From: Polynucleobacter necessarius
GTDB lineage: Bacteria > Pseudomonadota > Gammaproteobacteria > Burkholderiales > Burkholderiaceae
Length of the DNA stretch: 64,000 nt
Assembly: GCF_900095185.1 (NCBI RefSeq)
Contig: NZ_LT606948.1
Coordinates: 885,823 to 949,822, forward strand
Direction of reading: 5' to 3'
The stretch's first letter is position 1. The number at the start of each line of letters is the position of its first letter. Shown here piece after piece: positions 10,239-20,246 of the stretch. The translations under genes and the position numbers were made by a program. The notes beneath the pieces were generated by a model. It was given only the letters and a program-made list of their open reading frames with translations. It had not been told where the DNA came from and searched no databases.

Positions 10239-11174
10239 ATGAATAAAATCCTCATCACCGGTGGTGCTGGCTTCTTGGGTTCTCACCTTACCGAACAATT
10301 ACTCAAAGAGGGTAATGATGTCTTGGTAGTCGATAACTACTTCACAGGTAGAAAAGAGAACTTAGCGCACTTAATGCCTAGCTCTCGTTTAGAGCTCATG
10401 CGTTACGATGTGACCTTTCCGCTCTACGTCGAAACCAATCAGATCTATAACTTGGCTTGTCCAGCTTCTCCAGTGCATTATCAATACGATCCAGTGCAAA
10501 CAACTAAGACGAGTGTGCATGGTGCAATTAATATGCTCGGGCTTGCCAAGCGCAGCAGAGCGCGTATCTTGCAGGCCTCAACTAGTGAAGTGTATGGCGA
10601 TCCAGAAGTGCATCCTCAGCCAGAAGAGTACTGGGGCAAGGTCAATCCCATCGGTATTCGTTCTTGCTATGACGAAGGCAAGCGCTGTGCTGAAACTCTG
10701 TTTTTTGATTACAACCGCCAGCACAATTTAGATATTAAAGTTGTTCGCATTTTTAATACCTACGGACCCAGAATGCATCCCAATGATGGCCGAGTAGTGA
10801 GTAACTTTATTGTTCAGGCATTACAAGGCAAGGCCATCACGATTTATGGTGATGGCCAGCAAACTCGAAGCTTTTGCTATGTTGATGACTTAATAGACGC
10901 CATGGTCAAAATGATGAACTCCGAACAAGGCTTTACTGGGCCGGTCAATATTGGCAATCCTGGTGAATTTACTATGCTGCAACTAGCCGAAGCTGTATTG
11001 AAATTATCTGGCAGTAAGTCCAAGATCATCCATCAAGCACTGCCATCTGACGATCCAAAACAACGTCAGCCTAATATTGAATTAGCCAAAGCTAAACTCG
11101 GATGGCAACCAAAGGTGAATTTAGAAGATGGATTAAAGGAGACGATTGCTTACTTTAGGAAGGTAGTAGGTTAA
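10239..11174 (+). CDS. uxs: UDP-glucuronate decarboxylase (UDP-xylose synthase)
   Basis: Converts UDP-glucuronate to UDP-xylose with bound NAD. The 311-residue SDR protein has the Rossmann motif GGAGFLG at 8-14, the [15 protein letters not shown] segment (71-85) diagnostic of [20 protein letters not shown] from 113, and the catalytic CYDEGKR with Tyr144 and Lys148. [17 protein letters not shown] and [15 protein letters not shown] complete the family pattern. Full length. It lies 2 bp before trmB. It implies a xylose-containing glycan, but no dedicated xylosyltransferase was recognised here. Confidence 0.92.
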   Translation: MNKILITGGAGFLGSHLTEQLLKEGNDVLVVDNYFTGRKENLAHLMPSSRLELMRYDVTFPLYVETNQIYNLACPASPVHYQYDPVQTTKTSVHGAINMLGLAKRSRARILQASTSEVYGDPEVHPQPEEYWGKVNPIGIRSCYDEGKRCAETLFFDYNRQHNLDIKVVRIFNTYGPRMHPNDGRVVSNFIVQALQGKAITIYGDGQQTRSFCYVDDLIDAMVKMMNSEQGFTGPVNIGNPGEFTMLQLAEAVLKLSGSKSKIIHQALPSDDPKQRQPNIELAKAKLGWQPKVNLEDGLKETIAYFRKVVG

Positions 11175-11176
11175 TA

Positions 11177-11980
11177 GTGATCGAGAGTGGCGCCGCTTCG
11201 AATCAGCGATTTGATCGAATTCGATCTTTTGTTTTAAGAGCTAGGAGAACGACTGCTGGTCAGCAGCGAGCTATTGAAGAGCTTGGTCCCCAGTTTCTGC
11301 TGCCGCATCAAGAATCTAAACTCAATCTAATTGATGCCTTTGGTGGATCAAGCAAGCCAAAGATTCTGGAGATTGGTTTTGGTATGGGTGAGACTACCGC
11401 TAAGATTGCAGCCCTGAGACCAGAAGATGATTTTTTGGCAATTGAAGTCCATGCTCCAGGAGTTGGTGCTTTGCTCAAGCTGATAGGTGAAAACCGGCTC
11501 ACGAATTTGCGATTAATTCGTCATGATGCGGTTGAGGTTTTAGAGCACATGATTGGTGATGCTTCATTAGATGGTATTCATATTTATTTTGCAGACCCAT
11601 GGCATAAAAAACGTCACCATAAGCGTCGCTTGATTCAGGCAGAATTTGTCAGACTTCTGGTTTCTAAATTAAAGTCAGGCGCTTATTTGTATTTAGCAAC
11701 AGATTGGCATAACTATGCTGAACAAATGTTATTAGTGCTCAATGCAGAGCCCGTTTTAACAAATACTTCTTCAGAGTTGGTGAAGATTGAAACGTTCGAC
11801 TTAGGTGATATAGCTAAACCAGATGAGGTTTGGAATGAATTTAAACCGACTGTAAAGCAAATCAATTCATTACATGCCGGATACGTACCTGCACCTGAAT
11901 ATCGGCCAGTTACAAAGTTTGAAAACCGTGGCGTCAAACTAGGCCATGGTGTTTGGGATTTAATCTATCAAAAGAAATAA
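11177..11980 (+). CDS. trmB: tRNA (guanine-N7-)-methyltransferase
   Basis: Methylates N7 of G46 in the tRNA variable loop using S-adenosylmethionine. The 267-residue protein shows the SAM-binding motif [16 protein letters not shown] (about 65-80) and the family hallmark [16 protein letters not shown] (about 140-155). The start is a GTG at 11177, two bases after the UXS stop, which makes coupled translation likely; an N-terminal extension of about 60 residues before the core is normal for the family. It is followed by an inverted repeat and the convergent dead aldehyde dehydrogenase. Confidence 0.94.
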   Translation: MIESGAASNQRFDRIRSFVLRARRTTAGQQRAIEELGPQFLLPHQESKLNLIDAFGGSSKPKILEIGFGMGETTAKIAALRPEDDFLAIEVHAPGVGALLKLIGENRLTNLRLIRHDAVEVLEHMIGDASLDGIHIYFADPWHKKRHHKRRLIQAEFVRLLVSKLKSGAYLYLATDWHNYAEQMLLVLNAEPVLTNTSSELVKIETFDLGDIAKPDEVWNEFKPTVKQINSLHAGYVPAPEYRPVTKFENRGVKLGHGVWDLIYQKK

Positions 11981-11981
11981 A

Positions 11982-12005
11982 TAAACGATAAACAAAAGTC
12001 GTTTA
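11982..12005. terminator. Stem-loop between convergent trmB and the aldehyde dehydrogenase pseudogene
   Basis: TAAACGA (11982-11988) and TCGTTTA (11999-12005) form a perfect 7-bp stem with a 10-nt A-rich loop immediately after trmB. There is no long T tract on either strand, so termination activity is uncertain. The right arm overlaps the stop codon of the pseudogene. Confidence 0.35.
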
Positions 12006-13485
12006 TAAGCCTACACAAACATATTTGATCTCGAGGTATTCATCCATACCAAATACACTACCTTCTTCGAGCCCTAAGCCCGATTGTTTGACCCCTCTAA
12101 CGGAGCTACCTCGTTAGAGGTGAGGCCAGTATTGGTACCTACCATGTCGTATTCCAAGGCTTCGGCTAATTTCCACACTCTGCCTATATCGCGACTATAA
12201 AAATAAGATGCCAGACCAAATTGGCTGTGATTAGCACGCTTGATTACTTCTTCATCGCTCTCAAAAGAGATGATTGGTGTTACCGGACCAAAAGTTGCTT
12301 CATAAGTGATGAGCATTTGATTGTCGACATTAGCTAATATAGTGGGCTCAAAAAAGTTTTTACCTTCAATCGTTTGATTGCCACCGGTTACGAGCTTTGC
12401 GCCTTTGCTGAGAGCATCAGCAATATGCCTTTTAACTTTTTCTAGAGCGGCAGTCTCAATGAGGTGTTCTTGAGTGATACCATCTTCCAAGCCATTGCCA
12501 ACTTTAACACTGTCAGGAGGGCCTTGGCACACTTTTCAACAAATTGATTGTGCACGTTTTGTGGGCATAAAAACAATTGGCACAAACACAGGTTTGACCT
12601 GAGTTTCTGAATTTAGAAGCCATGGCACCATTTACTGCGGCATCAATATCTGCATCCTCAAAGACAATAAAAGGAGCGTGGCCTCCTAACTCTAGAGCGA
12701 GTTTTTTAACTGTTGGAGCGCATTGTTCCATCAAAATACGACCTATCTCTGTAGAGCCAGTAAAGGAAAGATGGCGAACTATAGGTGATGAACAAAGCGT
12801 CTTGCCAATCACAACTGACTGCTTTGCATCGGCGGTCACAATATTCATCACCCTATCAGGGATGCCGGCACACTGTGCTAGTTCGGCAAGGGCAAGTGCA
12901 GATAAGGGGTTAGCTCTGGCTGGTTTGATCACAATGGTGCAGCCTGCCGCTAGGGCTGGGGCGATCTTACGAGTGATCATTGCGGGGATCGGAAAGTTCC
13001 AGGGAGTGATGGCCACACAGACGCCAATCGGTTGCTTCAAAACCATCAGACGCTTATATCGCTCCAAGTGCTTCCTAAAATAGATCCTTTGACACGGTTC
13101 GCTTCTTCTGCAAACCACTCTACAAATGAAGCCCCATATGCCACTTCATTTGTAGCTTCTGTTAAGGGTTTGCCTTGTTCGAGAGTCATGAGCGTTGCTA
13201 AGTCTTGTGTATTTTCAATAATCAAATCAAACCATTTACGCATGATGAGCGCACGTTCTTTGGATAGCTTGTTGCGCGCCATGCAGGTAGGGCTTTTGCT
13301 GCAGCAGCGACTGCAAGTTCAGCAGCGCTACTGTCTAAGTTGGCTACCGTAGCAATCATTTCATCGGCTGCAGGATTCTTGAGCTTAAAGGTGTTCTTGG
13401 AGTGAATCCATTTGCCATTAATGAAAGCATCTTTTTTGAAAAGAAGGATGTTTTTCAATTGGCTGCGAATATCAACTTTTTGCAT
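12003..13485 (-). pseudogene. gabD: Succinate-semialdehyde-type NAD(P)-dependent aldehyde dehydrogenase, frameshifted
   Basis: The ALDH fold can be followed from ATG 13485 to a stop at 12003 across at least four frames. The N-terminus gives NGKWIHSKNTFKLKNPA, then [50 protein letters not shown], the catalytic [12 protein letters not shown] and the active-site Cys context GQTCVCAN, and the C-terminus [20 protein letters not shown]. These match class GabD enzymes, which oxidise succinate semialdehyde to succinate. The breaks near 13050, 13270, 12530 and 12100 disable it. The reconstructed length, about 490 residues, is normal. Substrate is assigned by resemblance only. Confidence 0.85.
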
Positions 13486-13539
13486 GATTTTTAACCTTAG
13501 TGAGATGCAAACTATTTTATCCCTCAATAGATAAAATAG

Positions 13540-13570
13540 CCTCAAGCCCCCAGATCTTTAAGGCTTGAGG
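13540..13570 (-). terminator. Probable terminator of the nusB operon
   Basis: CCTCAAGCC (13540-13548) and GGCTTGAGG (13562-13570) form a perfect 9-bp stem with a 13-nt loop. Read on the minus strand it lies 30 bp after the nusB stop and is followed by TATTTTATC, a short T-rich run. This fits an intrinsic terminator. Confidence 0.6.
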
Positions 13571-13600
13571 GCTTGGATGATGCTGTATTGATTAGGTTGT

Positions 13601-14119
13601 TTAGCCCGCTTGGATTTCTGCAGTTCGGAGTGTTTGAGCTAGAAGGTCTAGTACGCCGTTGACATACTTATGACCATCAGTACCACCAAAGGTTTTGGCT
13701 AGCTCAACTGCTTCATTGATGGCTACTTTGTAGGGGACAGATAGATCCGCAGCTAGCTCATAAGCTCCAATTAAAAGGGCCGCATGCTCTACAGGCGATA
13801 GTTCGTTAATGGGGCGATCTAAGGCCGGTGAAATAATGGCTTCTAATTCATCTGTTCGAGCTAGGACACCATCAAAGATACCCTGAAAGAGATCTAGTTG
13901 GCAGCGACGGAATGCTGGATCTTCAGAAAGCTGTTTGGCAATGGCTGCACCATTCGGGATACTTCCAGCGCGACGCATTACCAAACTTTGGTAAACGCCT
14001 TGAAGGGCATACTCACGAGCGCGACGGCGGGGTGTGAGCGAGCGCTTAGGTGCTGGCTTCGCTTCTTTACTTGCTTGTGGAAATTTCGAGTTAGCAGGGT
14101 TCTGGCTAGAGTTAGACAT
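13601..14119 (-). CDS. nusB: Transcription antitermination factor NusB
   Basis: Binds boxA RNA with NusE (S10) to promote antitermination of ribosomal RNA operons. The 172-residue protein has a basic N-terminal tail of about 28 residues, then [16 protein letters not shown] and the C-terminal [30 protein letters not shown], which is split here by a few variable positions but matches the NusB core. It lies 5 bp downstream of ribH, the usual betaproteobacterial order ribBA-ribH-nusB, and is followed by a hairpin terminator. Confidence 0.94.
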   Translation of the reverse strand: MSNSSQNPANSKFPQASKEAKPAPKRSLTPRRRAREYALQGVYQSLVMRRAGSIPNGAAIAKQLSEDPAFRRCQLDLFQGIFDGVLARTDELEAIISPALDRPINELSPVEHAALLIGAYELAADLSVPYKVAINEAVELAKTFGGTDGHKYVNGVLDLLAQTLRTAEIQAG

Positions 14120-14124
14120 GAGAA

Positions 14125-14640
14125 TTATTTTTCTTCACTCGAGTTGATTTCAACATCAAAATCAGGAGTTAATGCCAAGGTTAAGTTTGCCATTTCGATT
14201 ACTGCGTGAGCGCATTCAGCGCCTTTCACCTGAACACGTGCATGAGCTTGCTCATCAGTGTCACAAGTTAAAATACCATTTGCAATTGGCAAACCCGAGT
14301 CGAGGGAGATGCGGGTAATACCAGCTGCGGATTCATTGGAAACCAATTCAAAATGATAAGTCTCGCCACGGATCACAGCACCCAAAGCTACCAAACCATC
14401 AAACTCGCCGGTTTCGACAAGCTTTTGTAGTGCGAAGGGAATTTCGAGTGCTCCAGATACGGTTACAAGTTTGATATTCGCTTGATTCACGCCAAGTGCA
14501 ATCAATTCATTAATACAAGCATTGGTCAGCGCAACGCAATGATCCTCATTGAAGCGTGCTTGTACAACGCCAATACGCAAATCTTGACCGTTGAGGTCTG
14601 CTTCTAATACGCCTACAAAATCATTGTTAGAGCTAGTCAT
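14125..14640 (-). CDS. ribH: 6,7-dimethyl-8-ribityllumazine synthase
   Basis: Penultimate riboflavin step: condenses 5-amino-6-ribitylaminouracil with 3,4-dihydroxybutanone 4-phosphate. The 171-residue protein has [19 protein letters not shown] near 22-40, [12 protein letters not shown] near 65, and [18 protein letters not shown] (about 83-100) with the catalytic His. Length is normal with a short C-terminal extension. It is intact although the upstream ribBA gene, which should make one of its substrates, is broken. Confidence 0.95.
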   Translation of the reverse strand: MTSSNNDFVGVLEADLNGQDLRIGVVQARFNEDHCVALTNACINELIALGVNQANIKLVTVSGALEIPFALQKLVETGEFDGLVALGAVIRGETYHFELVSNESAAGITRISLDSGLPIANGILTCDTDEQAHARVQVKGAECAHAVIEMANLTLALTPDFDVEINSSEEK

Positions 14641-14674
14641 ATATATTTTTTAATCAGGAACGCATTAATAGATA

Positions 14675-15805
14675 TTAAGGAGTGTAAGGCTTATAGCCAG
14701 TCACTTCCAAGTTATAGCCGGACAGGCTCGATACAAGACTTGGGTTGGCGAGTAAGCGCATTTTCCCAACGCCAATATCTTTAAGTATTTGAGTGCCAAT
14801 GCCATAGCTTCTGAAATCTGTTTTTCTGGCCAACGGTTTCTTAACTTCGTCATGGGATTGATTGAGCTTCTTGAATTGAGCAAGCCAGTCATAAGCATTT
14901 GGTGCGGCAATACCTGAGGCATTTAGAAGTACAGCAACACCGGCGGGCGCAGATGCAAGCGCTGCTAATGCTTTGGCTAGCGGCCAAGAATGGGTGCTGA
15001 CATGAGAGTCAAGGAAATCCAAAATCGTGACGGGTTCATGCACACGCACTAAGGTTTCTTGGGATTCTGAGGGTTTGCCGTGCACTAATCCGATATGTAT
15101 ACATGAACTCGGGGTATCGCGATAAACAATTCCCTGAAATTTCCCCTAAGGGGTAACGAATTCACGTCTACCTTCGCGAATAACGATGCTTTCATGTTGA
15201 CTGCGGTATTGAATGAGATCGGCAATGCTGCCAATTTTTAATTGATGTTCTTTAGCAAACTCAAGAAGATCAGGAAGGCGCGCCATACTGCCATCGTCTT
15301 TCATGATTTCGCAAATCACAGAAGTGGGGGATCATTCCGCCATTGCTGCAAGATCGCAACCTGCTTCAGTATGGCCGGAGCGAATTAAGACGCCTCCTGG
15401 CTGAGCCATTAGTGGGAATACATGCCCAGGCTGAACTAGATCACTCGGTTTGGCATTGGGGGCTACTGCAGTTTTAATCGTCAGTGCACGATCGGCCGCT
15501 GAAATTCCAGTAGTCACTCCGCTCGCTGCCTCAATGGATACTGTGAAATTCGTTCCCATCGATGTGCCGTTGTCTCGAACCATCAATGGCAAGTTGAGTT
15601 GCTGGCAGCGTTCACGGGTTAAGGTTAAGCAAATTAAGCCTCGACCATGTTTAGCCATGAAATTTACTGCATCGGCTGTAGCATGATCTGCTGCCAAAAC
15701 TAAATCACCTTCATTTTCGCGATCTTCTTCGTCAACGACGATCACCATCTTGCCGGCGCTGAGCTCGGCAATGATGTCTTCAGTAGTGGCAAGGTTATTT
15801 GGCAT
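14675..15805 (-). pseudogene. ribBA: Bifunctional 3,4-dihydroxybutanone-4-phosphate synthase / GTP cyclohydrolase II-like protein, broken
   Basis: The RibB domain is read from ATG 15805 ([58 protein letters not shown]) to a stop at 15332. Two compensating one-base indels around that stop, a lost G and an extra C in a CCCCC run, explain it: the frame resumes with [20 protein letters not shown]. An in-frame TAG near 15148 follows EFVTP, and the C-terminal GTP-cyclohydrolase-II-like domain continues in the same frame from GKFQGIVYRDT to 14675. The RibB catalytic half is nearly whole, so partial activity cannot be excluded. The C-terminal half lacks an obvious zinc-binding Cys cluster, as in other degenerate RibBA proteins. 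Confidence 0.85.
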
Positions 15806-15978
15806 AGCCCTTTATTTTAAGCGCACGACATACTTGTTGTTCGGTCCGACATGAATGTCCCGTCTTTCGCACAAATAGAGCTGTGAGCAAGAGTTTCGAC
15901 CTGATGCCTGTTTTTTGAAAATGGGTTGTGTCAGCCCCAAAGTACCCCAGCCTAATAAATGCAATGAGCCCAAGACCG

Positions 15979-16200
15979 ATGCCCAGAAATAGCTGTGGAT
16001 TTATATTGTTAGAGGTTTTGGTGGCTATGAGCCTGATTTTGGGGGTCTGGGCTCAATAGGTGTTTATCAAAAACTCGCTCTCAACCTCGTCCAGCAAGAA
16101 AGTAGGCGATCCCAAATCGGAAAGGAATTCGATGTCTATGGGATACAAGAACATGCCAGAGCTAATTTGTTTATTACGAGCCAAGGTTTAAGACGTGACA
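15979..16200 (+). pseudogene. pilV: Minor type IV pilin PilV-like, remnant
   Basis: ATG 15979 opens MPRNSCGFILLEVLVAMSL, a class III prepilin leader: a short basic leader, a Gly cleavage site, then Phe-Ile-Leu-Leu-Glu and a hydrophobic helix. An in-frame TAG stops it after ILGVWAQ. A second frame continues with YQKLALNLVQQESRRSQ and EHARANLFITSQGL and runs into the pilW remnant. The gene is therefore dead. It starts the decayed minor pilin cluster. The exact end is uncertain. Confidence 0.65.
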
Positions 16201-16820
16201 CTGCTCGACTGCTTAGTCGGAATATCTCTATGCGCACTGCTGCTCAACCCGTTGCTCAAGTCCAGCGCTGACTTGCTAATTAAACAAGTTGAGCATGAAA
16301 AAACGCAAGCACTCATTTCAGAGGCAGATCGTGCATTGGAGCTCATTGGGCGTGCTATACGAATGGCGTGCTATCGTAATATTGTGCAATATCAAGCGGG
16401 TAAAAATTTGGCATTAGAGGTCAACAAAAAGTCGGGTTTTAGGGGGTCTAATTCTTTAACGGTTCGTCATGAAATATCGGATGGTATCGATTTTGATTGC
16501 TTTGGTAATGCCATTACCAAAGAGCGCACTAAAAATGACTTAGCGCTTCAGGGCTTTTTAGTAGATCATCAAGCAGGCGTCCCAAAAGGAAAAAAGTTAA
16601 TGGTGGATCCTTGATCTGCCAATCGTTTGATCGTCAAGGCAGGATATAGAATACGACTTTAATGAATGGGGTACATAACCTCCTGATTGATGAAATATTG
16701 AGCGCTCAAGCTCAGCAATCAGTTGGCCAACGACTTTTTAAAGTCAGACTACAAATGACCGATGGAGCTACGCTAAATCTCGATCTAGAGCGCGCCTTTT
16801 CTACGAGGAATTTGTTGTGA
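16195..16820 (+). pseudogene. pilW: Minor type IV pilin PilW-like, frameshifted
   Basis: The hydrophobic helix TLLDCLVGISLCALLL follows a disrupted leader: the Gly-containing prepilin site (SQGL) sits just upstream in another frame. The frame continues to a stop at 16614 and later segments (LICQSFDRQGR, NGVHNLLIDEILSAQAQQSVGQR, ATLNLDLERAF) lie in other frames, ending at 16820. Order and content match PilW-type minor pilins, which prime pilus assembly. The end overlaps the next start by four bases (GTGA), so the original operon spacing is preserved. Confidence 0.65.
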
Positions 16821-17146
16821 TTTTGGCTTGGATCATTGCCTTGCTCATGCTTCTCTCGACTCTCGTAATCTATTTGGAGCGAGCGAGCTCTATACGTATT
16901 GTTGAGACAAATACCATCCAGCAGGCTCAAAGCCATTTTCTTGCTGCAGAAAAAGCAGTGCTTGAATGCGAACAATATCTCACTGCTCTGAGTGATTTAA
17001 AAAATAAGGCCTGCTTTATTCAGTCAATTGGGAATAACCGTTGGCTGATTTCTAGTAAAGTGAAGCCAGTCATTCAAATAGGGGTTGTTATTGATGAAAA
17101 GAGTGGAGCAACTAAACGCGTTAATTGGCGACAAGTTTTTGAATAA
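16817..17146 (+). CDS. PilX-like minor pilin component (tentative)
   Basis: A 109-residue protein starting at GTG 16817, which overlaps the pilW remnant stop. It has one N-terminal hydrophobic helix (ILAWIIALLMLLSTLVIYLE) and an extended, mostly hydrophilic remainder with a Cys pair (ECEQY and NKACF) in the arrangement seen in PilX-type proteins: helix, then QAQSHFLAAEKAVLECEQ. No prepilin leader precedes the helix in the reading frame. The frame is open, but with every neighbouring pilin gene broken the product is unlikely to work. The name rests mainly on position. Confidence 0.45.
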   Translation: MILAWIIALLMLLSTLVIYLERASSIRIVETNTIQQAQSHFLAAEKAVLECEQYLTALSDLKNKACFIQSIGNNRWLISSKVKPVIQIGVVIDEKSGATKRVNWRQVFE

Positions 17147-17768
17147 ATCTCGCCTCTCTTCAAGCTCGCACATTCAATTTCAGTCGGGCTTTAGCCTTTT
17201 GGAGTTGATGGCAGCTGTCTTGATGATTGCGATCATTGTAATGATGACTATGCCTTTAATACATGAGCAAATCGCCATTCGAGAAATCGAGGCTATAGCT
17301 AGAAGATTTATTGTGCACACTCACTTTGCGCGTCAGCAAGCCCTTTATTTAGGTGAGCCTTGCGCCTATTGCGGGAGCGAATTGGGGGTTTGGGTGGATA
17401 GTGAAAAGTGGGTGCACCAAACAAGCAGTGAAAGAGTCGCAAGCCCCAAGTAACACAAGCAACATGTATTGAAAAGCCCTGGTTTTTTGAGTCAAATATT
17501 AGCCCTATTTACTTTAAGGGTGGGGGAAAGCAATTTCTTGATCCCCATTCTGGTAAAAAAGCATCTTATTTAATGGGCTGGTGCTGCAAAAACAGCCCAA
17601 GGCGGCTTTGTGGCTAATCGATTGATGCTTGTGGGGACATCACAGGGCTCCCAACTGAGAGCGTCAATTGATTTTAGGTGGTGGCGGGCGTTTTGGCGAA
17701 TTTGTGACCCAACAAGAGATGCAAAGCTTTGCCATTGCATTGAATGGTTTAATAGACCCCATGTATAG
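17139..17768 (+). pseudogene. fimT: FimT/GspH-like pseudopilin, frameshifted
   Basis: A prepilin leader ends in QSGFSLLELMAAVLMIAII, the canonical Gly-Phe-Ser-Leu-Leu-Glu-Leu site, about 17 residues from a TTG at 17139 (ATG 17094 is an alternative). The frame stops at 17453 after a Cys-containing segment. Recognisable continuation follows in other frames: IEKPWFFESNISPIYFKGG, then GGFVANRLMLVGTSQGSQLRAS, and an end at about 17768. The last part overlaps the ribD start at 17761. Pilin-type architecture is clear; it is non-functional. Confidence 0.65.
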
Positions 17769-18878
17769 TATAGATGACCTCCAGTTCATGAGCGAGGCTT
17801 TGGCCGAAGCTCAAAAAGCACTTTATTTATCCAACCCTAATCCAAGGGTAGGGTGTGTGATCGTTAAAGACGGAAAAATCATCGGCCGAGGCTTTACACA
17901 AAGAGTCGGCAGTGCTCATGCTGAGGTGCAAGCCTTAGCTAATGCACAGTCTCTCGGAAATGATCCTAGAGGCTCAACGATCTATGTCACGCTTGAGCCT
18001 TGCAATCACACCGGTAGAACTTCGCCTTGTGTAGACGCTTTGATCGCCGCTAAACCTGCAGCGGTATTTGTAGCAATGTCTGATCCCAATCCTCTGGTCG
18101 CTGGTAAAGGTCTAGACCGTCTTAAAGCAGCAGGAATTGCAGCGCATTTTGGTTTAATGGAATCTGAGGCGAGCGCTCTCAATCCAGGATTTATTTCTCG
18201 AATGACGCGTGGTTTGCCTTGGGTACGCATGAAAATTGCCGCTAGTCTTGATGGCAAAACCGCTTTACCAGATGGTTGCAGTCAGTGGATTACAGGACCG
18301 CTTGCAAGAGCGGATGGTCATCATTGGCGTGCTCAAGCTTGCGCCATTGTGACTGGTATTAGGACTGTCACAGAAGATGATCCCAGCTTAAACGTGCGAG
18401 ATGTTCTGACAGAGCGTCAACCTTGGCGAATTATTATCAACTCCAAATTAGAAACCCCGCCGAGTGCCAAGATTCTGAATCACCTTGATCAATCAGGCGT
18501 GATGATCATTTGTGCCAGTCTTGAAAACCAAGAGATGCAGCAAAGGGCCCGAGTATTTATTGAGCGTGGTATTGAAGTCATTGCGATGGCAAACGAATTT
18601 GGCAAAGTAGATTTACCAAAGCTATTTTCTTACCTTGCTCAAGAACGCGAGATGAATGAGATTCATGTTGAAGCAGGTTTTACACTCAATGGATCAATGC
18701 TTCGAGAACACTGCGTTGATGAGCTTTTGCTCTACTACGCCCCTTTTATGATGGGGGGGAGGGCATTGGCATGGCAAATGTTTCACCCTTAAGCTCATTG
18801 GATGCCAAGCAGCAGTGGAAAATGCTAGACCATACTCTTTTTGGTGCTGATCTTCGTGTACGCCTAATTAACAATTAA
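17761..18878 (+). pseudogene. ribD: Bifunctional riboflavin deaminase/reductase RibD with C-terminal frameshift
   Basis: The start is placed at ATG 17761 (MYSIDDLQFMSEALAEAQ), where family members begin; the open frame upstream belongs to the fimT remnant. The N-terminal deaminase domain has NPRVGCVIVKDG, the zinc-binding HAEVQAL and the Cys pair PCNHTGRTSPC. The reductase domain has MKIAASLDGKTALPDG and LNGSMLREHCVDELLLYYAP. In a run of seven Gs at 18763-18769 the frame slips: one extra G would restore EGIGMANVSPLSSLDAKQQW through RVRLINN to a stop at 18878. As given, the protein ends at 18792 with the wrong tail. Deaminase activity could survive; reductase activity is doubtful. Confidence 0.85.
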
Positions 18879-18907
18879 CAACTCAAAATCCACAAGAAAA
18901 TTATTGT

Positions 18908-19525
18908 ATGTTTACTGGAATTATTACTGCCGTTGGTCATATCAAGAGCGCTCAAGCAAAGGGTAATGGTTTACATTTAGTTATTGAGGTTCCTCTAGGC
19001 TATTTAGAGGATGTGGCTTTGGGTGATAGTATTGCTATTCAAGGTGCCTGTATGACAGCCACTCACTTAGATGGCAATAGTTTTGCTTTAGATATTTCTC
19101 GCGAGTCTCTTAATAAAACAGTTGGACTTGATAAAGTCGGCCCTGTCAACCTTGAGAAAGCCATGCGTCTAAATGATCGTCTAGGTGGACACCTAGTGAG
19201 CGGGCATGTTGATGGTGTTGGCATGGTTGCTCATTTTGCCCAAGTTGCTAATGATACTTACGGCTCATGGCTATTACGTATTGAGGCACCAAAGTCTCTG
19301 GCTCAATACCTTGCCTATAAGGGTTCCATTGTTGTCAATGGTGTCTCGCTAACAGTCAATCAAACAGAAGATACTGCAAATGCCTGCATCATTGATATCA
19401 ACATCATTCCTCATACTTTGCAGAACACAACACTTGGTACTCTTGAGCAGGGTGATGCTGTGAATCTTGAGGTCGATTTGATTGCGCGTTATGTGGCAAA
19501 AATGCTGGAAACGCAAGAAAAGTAA
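18908..19525 (+). CDS. ribE: Riboflavin synthase alpha chain
   Basis: Dismutates two lumazine molecules to riboflavin. The 205-residue protein begins MFTGIITAVGHI, the family's hallmark N-terminus, and contains the duplicated lumazine-binding barrels: SIAIQGACMTAT with SRESLNKT (about 42-75) and VVNGVSLTVNQ (about 141-151) with HTLQNTTLG. HLVSGHVDGVG lies between them. The usual Cys-Leu-Thr of barrel 1 appears as GACMTAT. Complete and normal in length. It follows ribD by 29 bp. Confidence 0.94.
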   Translation: MFTGIITAVGHIKSAQAKGNGLHLVIEVPLGYLEDVALGDSIAIQGACMTATHLDGNSFALDISRESLNKTVGLDKVGPVNLEKAMRLNDRLGGHLVSGHVDGVGMVAHFAQVANDTYGSWLLRIEAPKSLAQYLAYKGSIVVNGVSLTVNQTEDTANACIIDINIIPHTLQNTTLGTLEQGDAVNLEVDLIARYVAKMLETQEK

Positions 19526-19572
19526 TTTTTACTGCTTGGTTATTTTACGCATTTTGATACACCGGATGAAGG

Positions 19573-20240
19573 TTAGAACTTTCTATAGCGAGCTGGATCA
19601 CTGACATTGGCTTGCTTAAAGCCTGCTTGTCTTAAGCCGCACGATTCACGCTTCCCGCAAGCTTCTCCCCAATCATTTGCCTGATAGCAAGATACTGTTT
19701 GGGAATAATCTACACCCAGCGCGCTGCCAAATTGAATGATTGCAGCCTTAGTAAGGCTAAGGATGGGAGGAGCGTGTACCTGAGAGAAAACGATTTGCAT
19801 CATTAATGACCTCTACACCTGCTTTGGTGGCTAGGTTGGCCATATGCTCAAAAGATGCAACGTACTCTGGTCGGCAGTCAGGATAGACTGAGTAGTCAAC
19901 TGCATTGGCGCCATAGAAAATATCTAGTCCACCTAATGATTCTGCCCAGCCCAGTGCTAGTGAGAGCAAAGTCGTATTACGCTCTGGCAGATAGGTCATG
20001 GGAATTTTTTGATCTTTACCTGGCGTAGTTGGTACGGCGATATTTGAGTCCGTTAAAGCGGAACCACCAAAATGCGTGAGATCCAAGTTGACTGCTTCAT
20101 GGCGGGCAACCCCGATTTGCTTAGCAATATGTTTTGCTACAGCAAGTTCTGAGGAGTGACGTTGACCATAGCCGACACTGAGAGTGCATATGGCGTGTAT
20201 CCAAGGTCTTTAATTGGACATGCTTGGTATTATCAGCACT
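19573..20240 (-). pseudogene. queC: 7-cyano-7-deazaguanine synthase QueC, truncated and frameshifted
   Basis: QueC-like sequence appears in three frames: [20 protein letters not shown] near 20150, [19 protein letters not shown] and [20 protein letters not shown] (19757-20086), then [20 protein letters not shown] and [19 protein letters not shown] (19573-19803). The N-terminal ATP-pyrophosphatase loop (SGGxDSTT) is absent; the sequence runs directly into the cpoB stop at 20247. One zinc-ligand Cys of the usual ACGxCxSC cluster is Arg. Loss predicts no de novo queuosine precursor synthesis. Confidence 0.85.
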
Positions 20241-20246
20241 CAATGC

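Noticed and set aside
12622..13352. Plus-strand open frames within the aldehyde dehydrogenase region
   Set aside because: They are antisense to clear ALDH motifs on the minus strand and show no recognisable protein features.
15806..15978. FMN riboswitch upstream of ribBA
   Set aside because: None of the conserved RFN-element segments was found on the minus strand before the ribBA start.
17668..17760. N-terminal extension of RibD
   Set aside because: The sequence overlaps the tail of the fimT-like remnant and RibD proteins begin at the equivalent of 17761.
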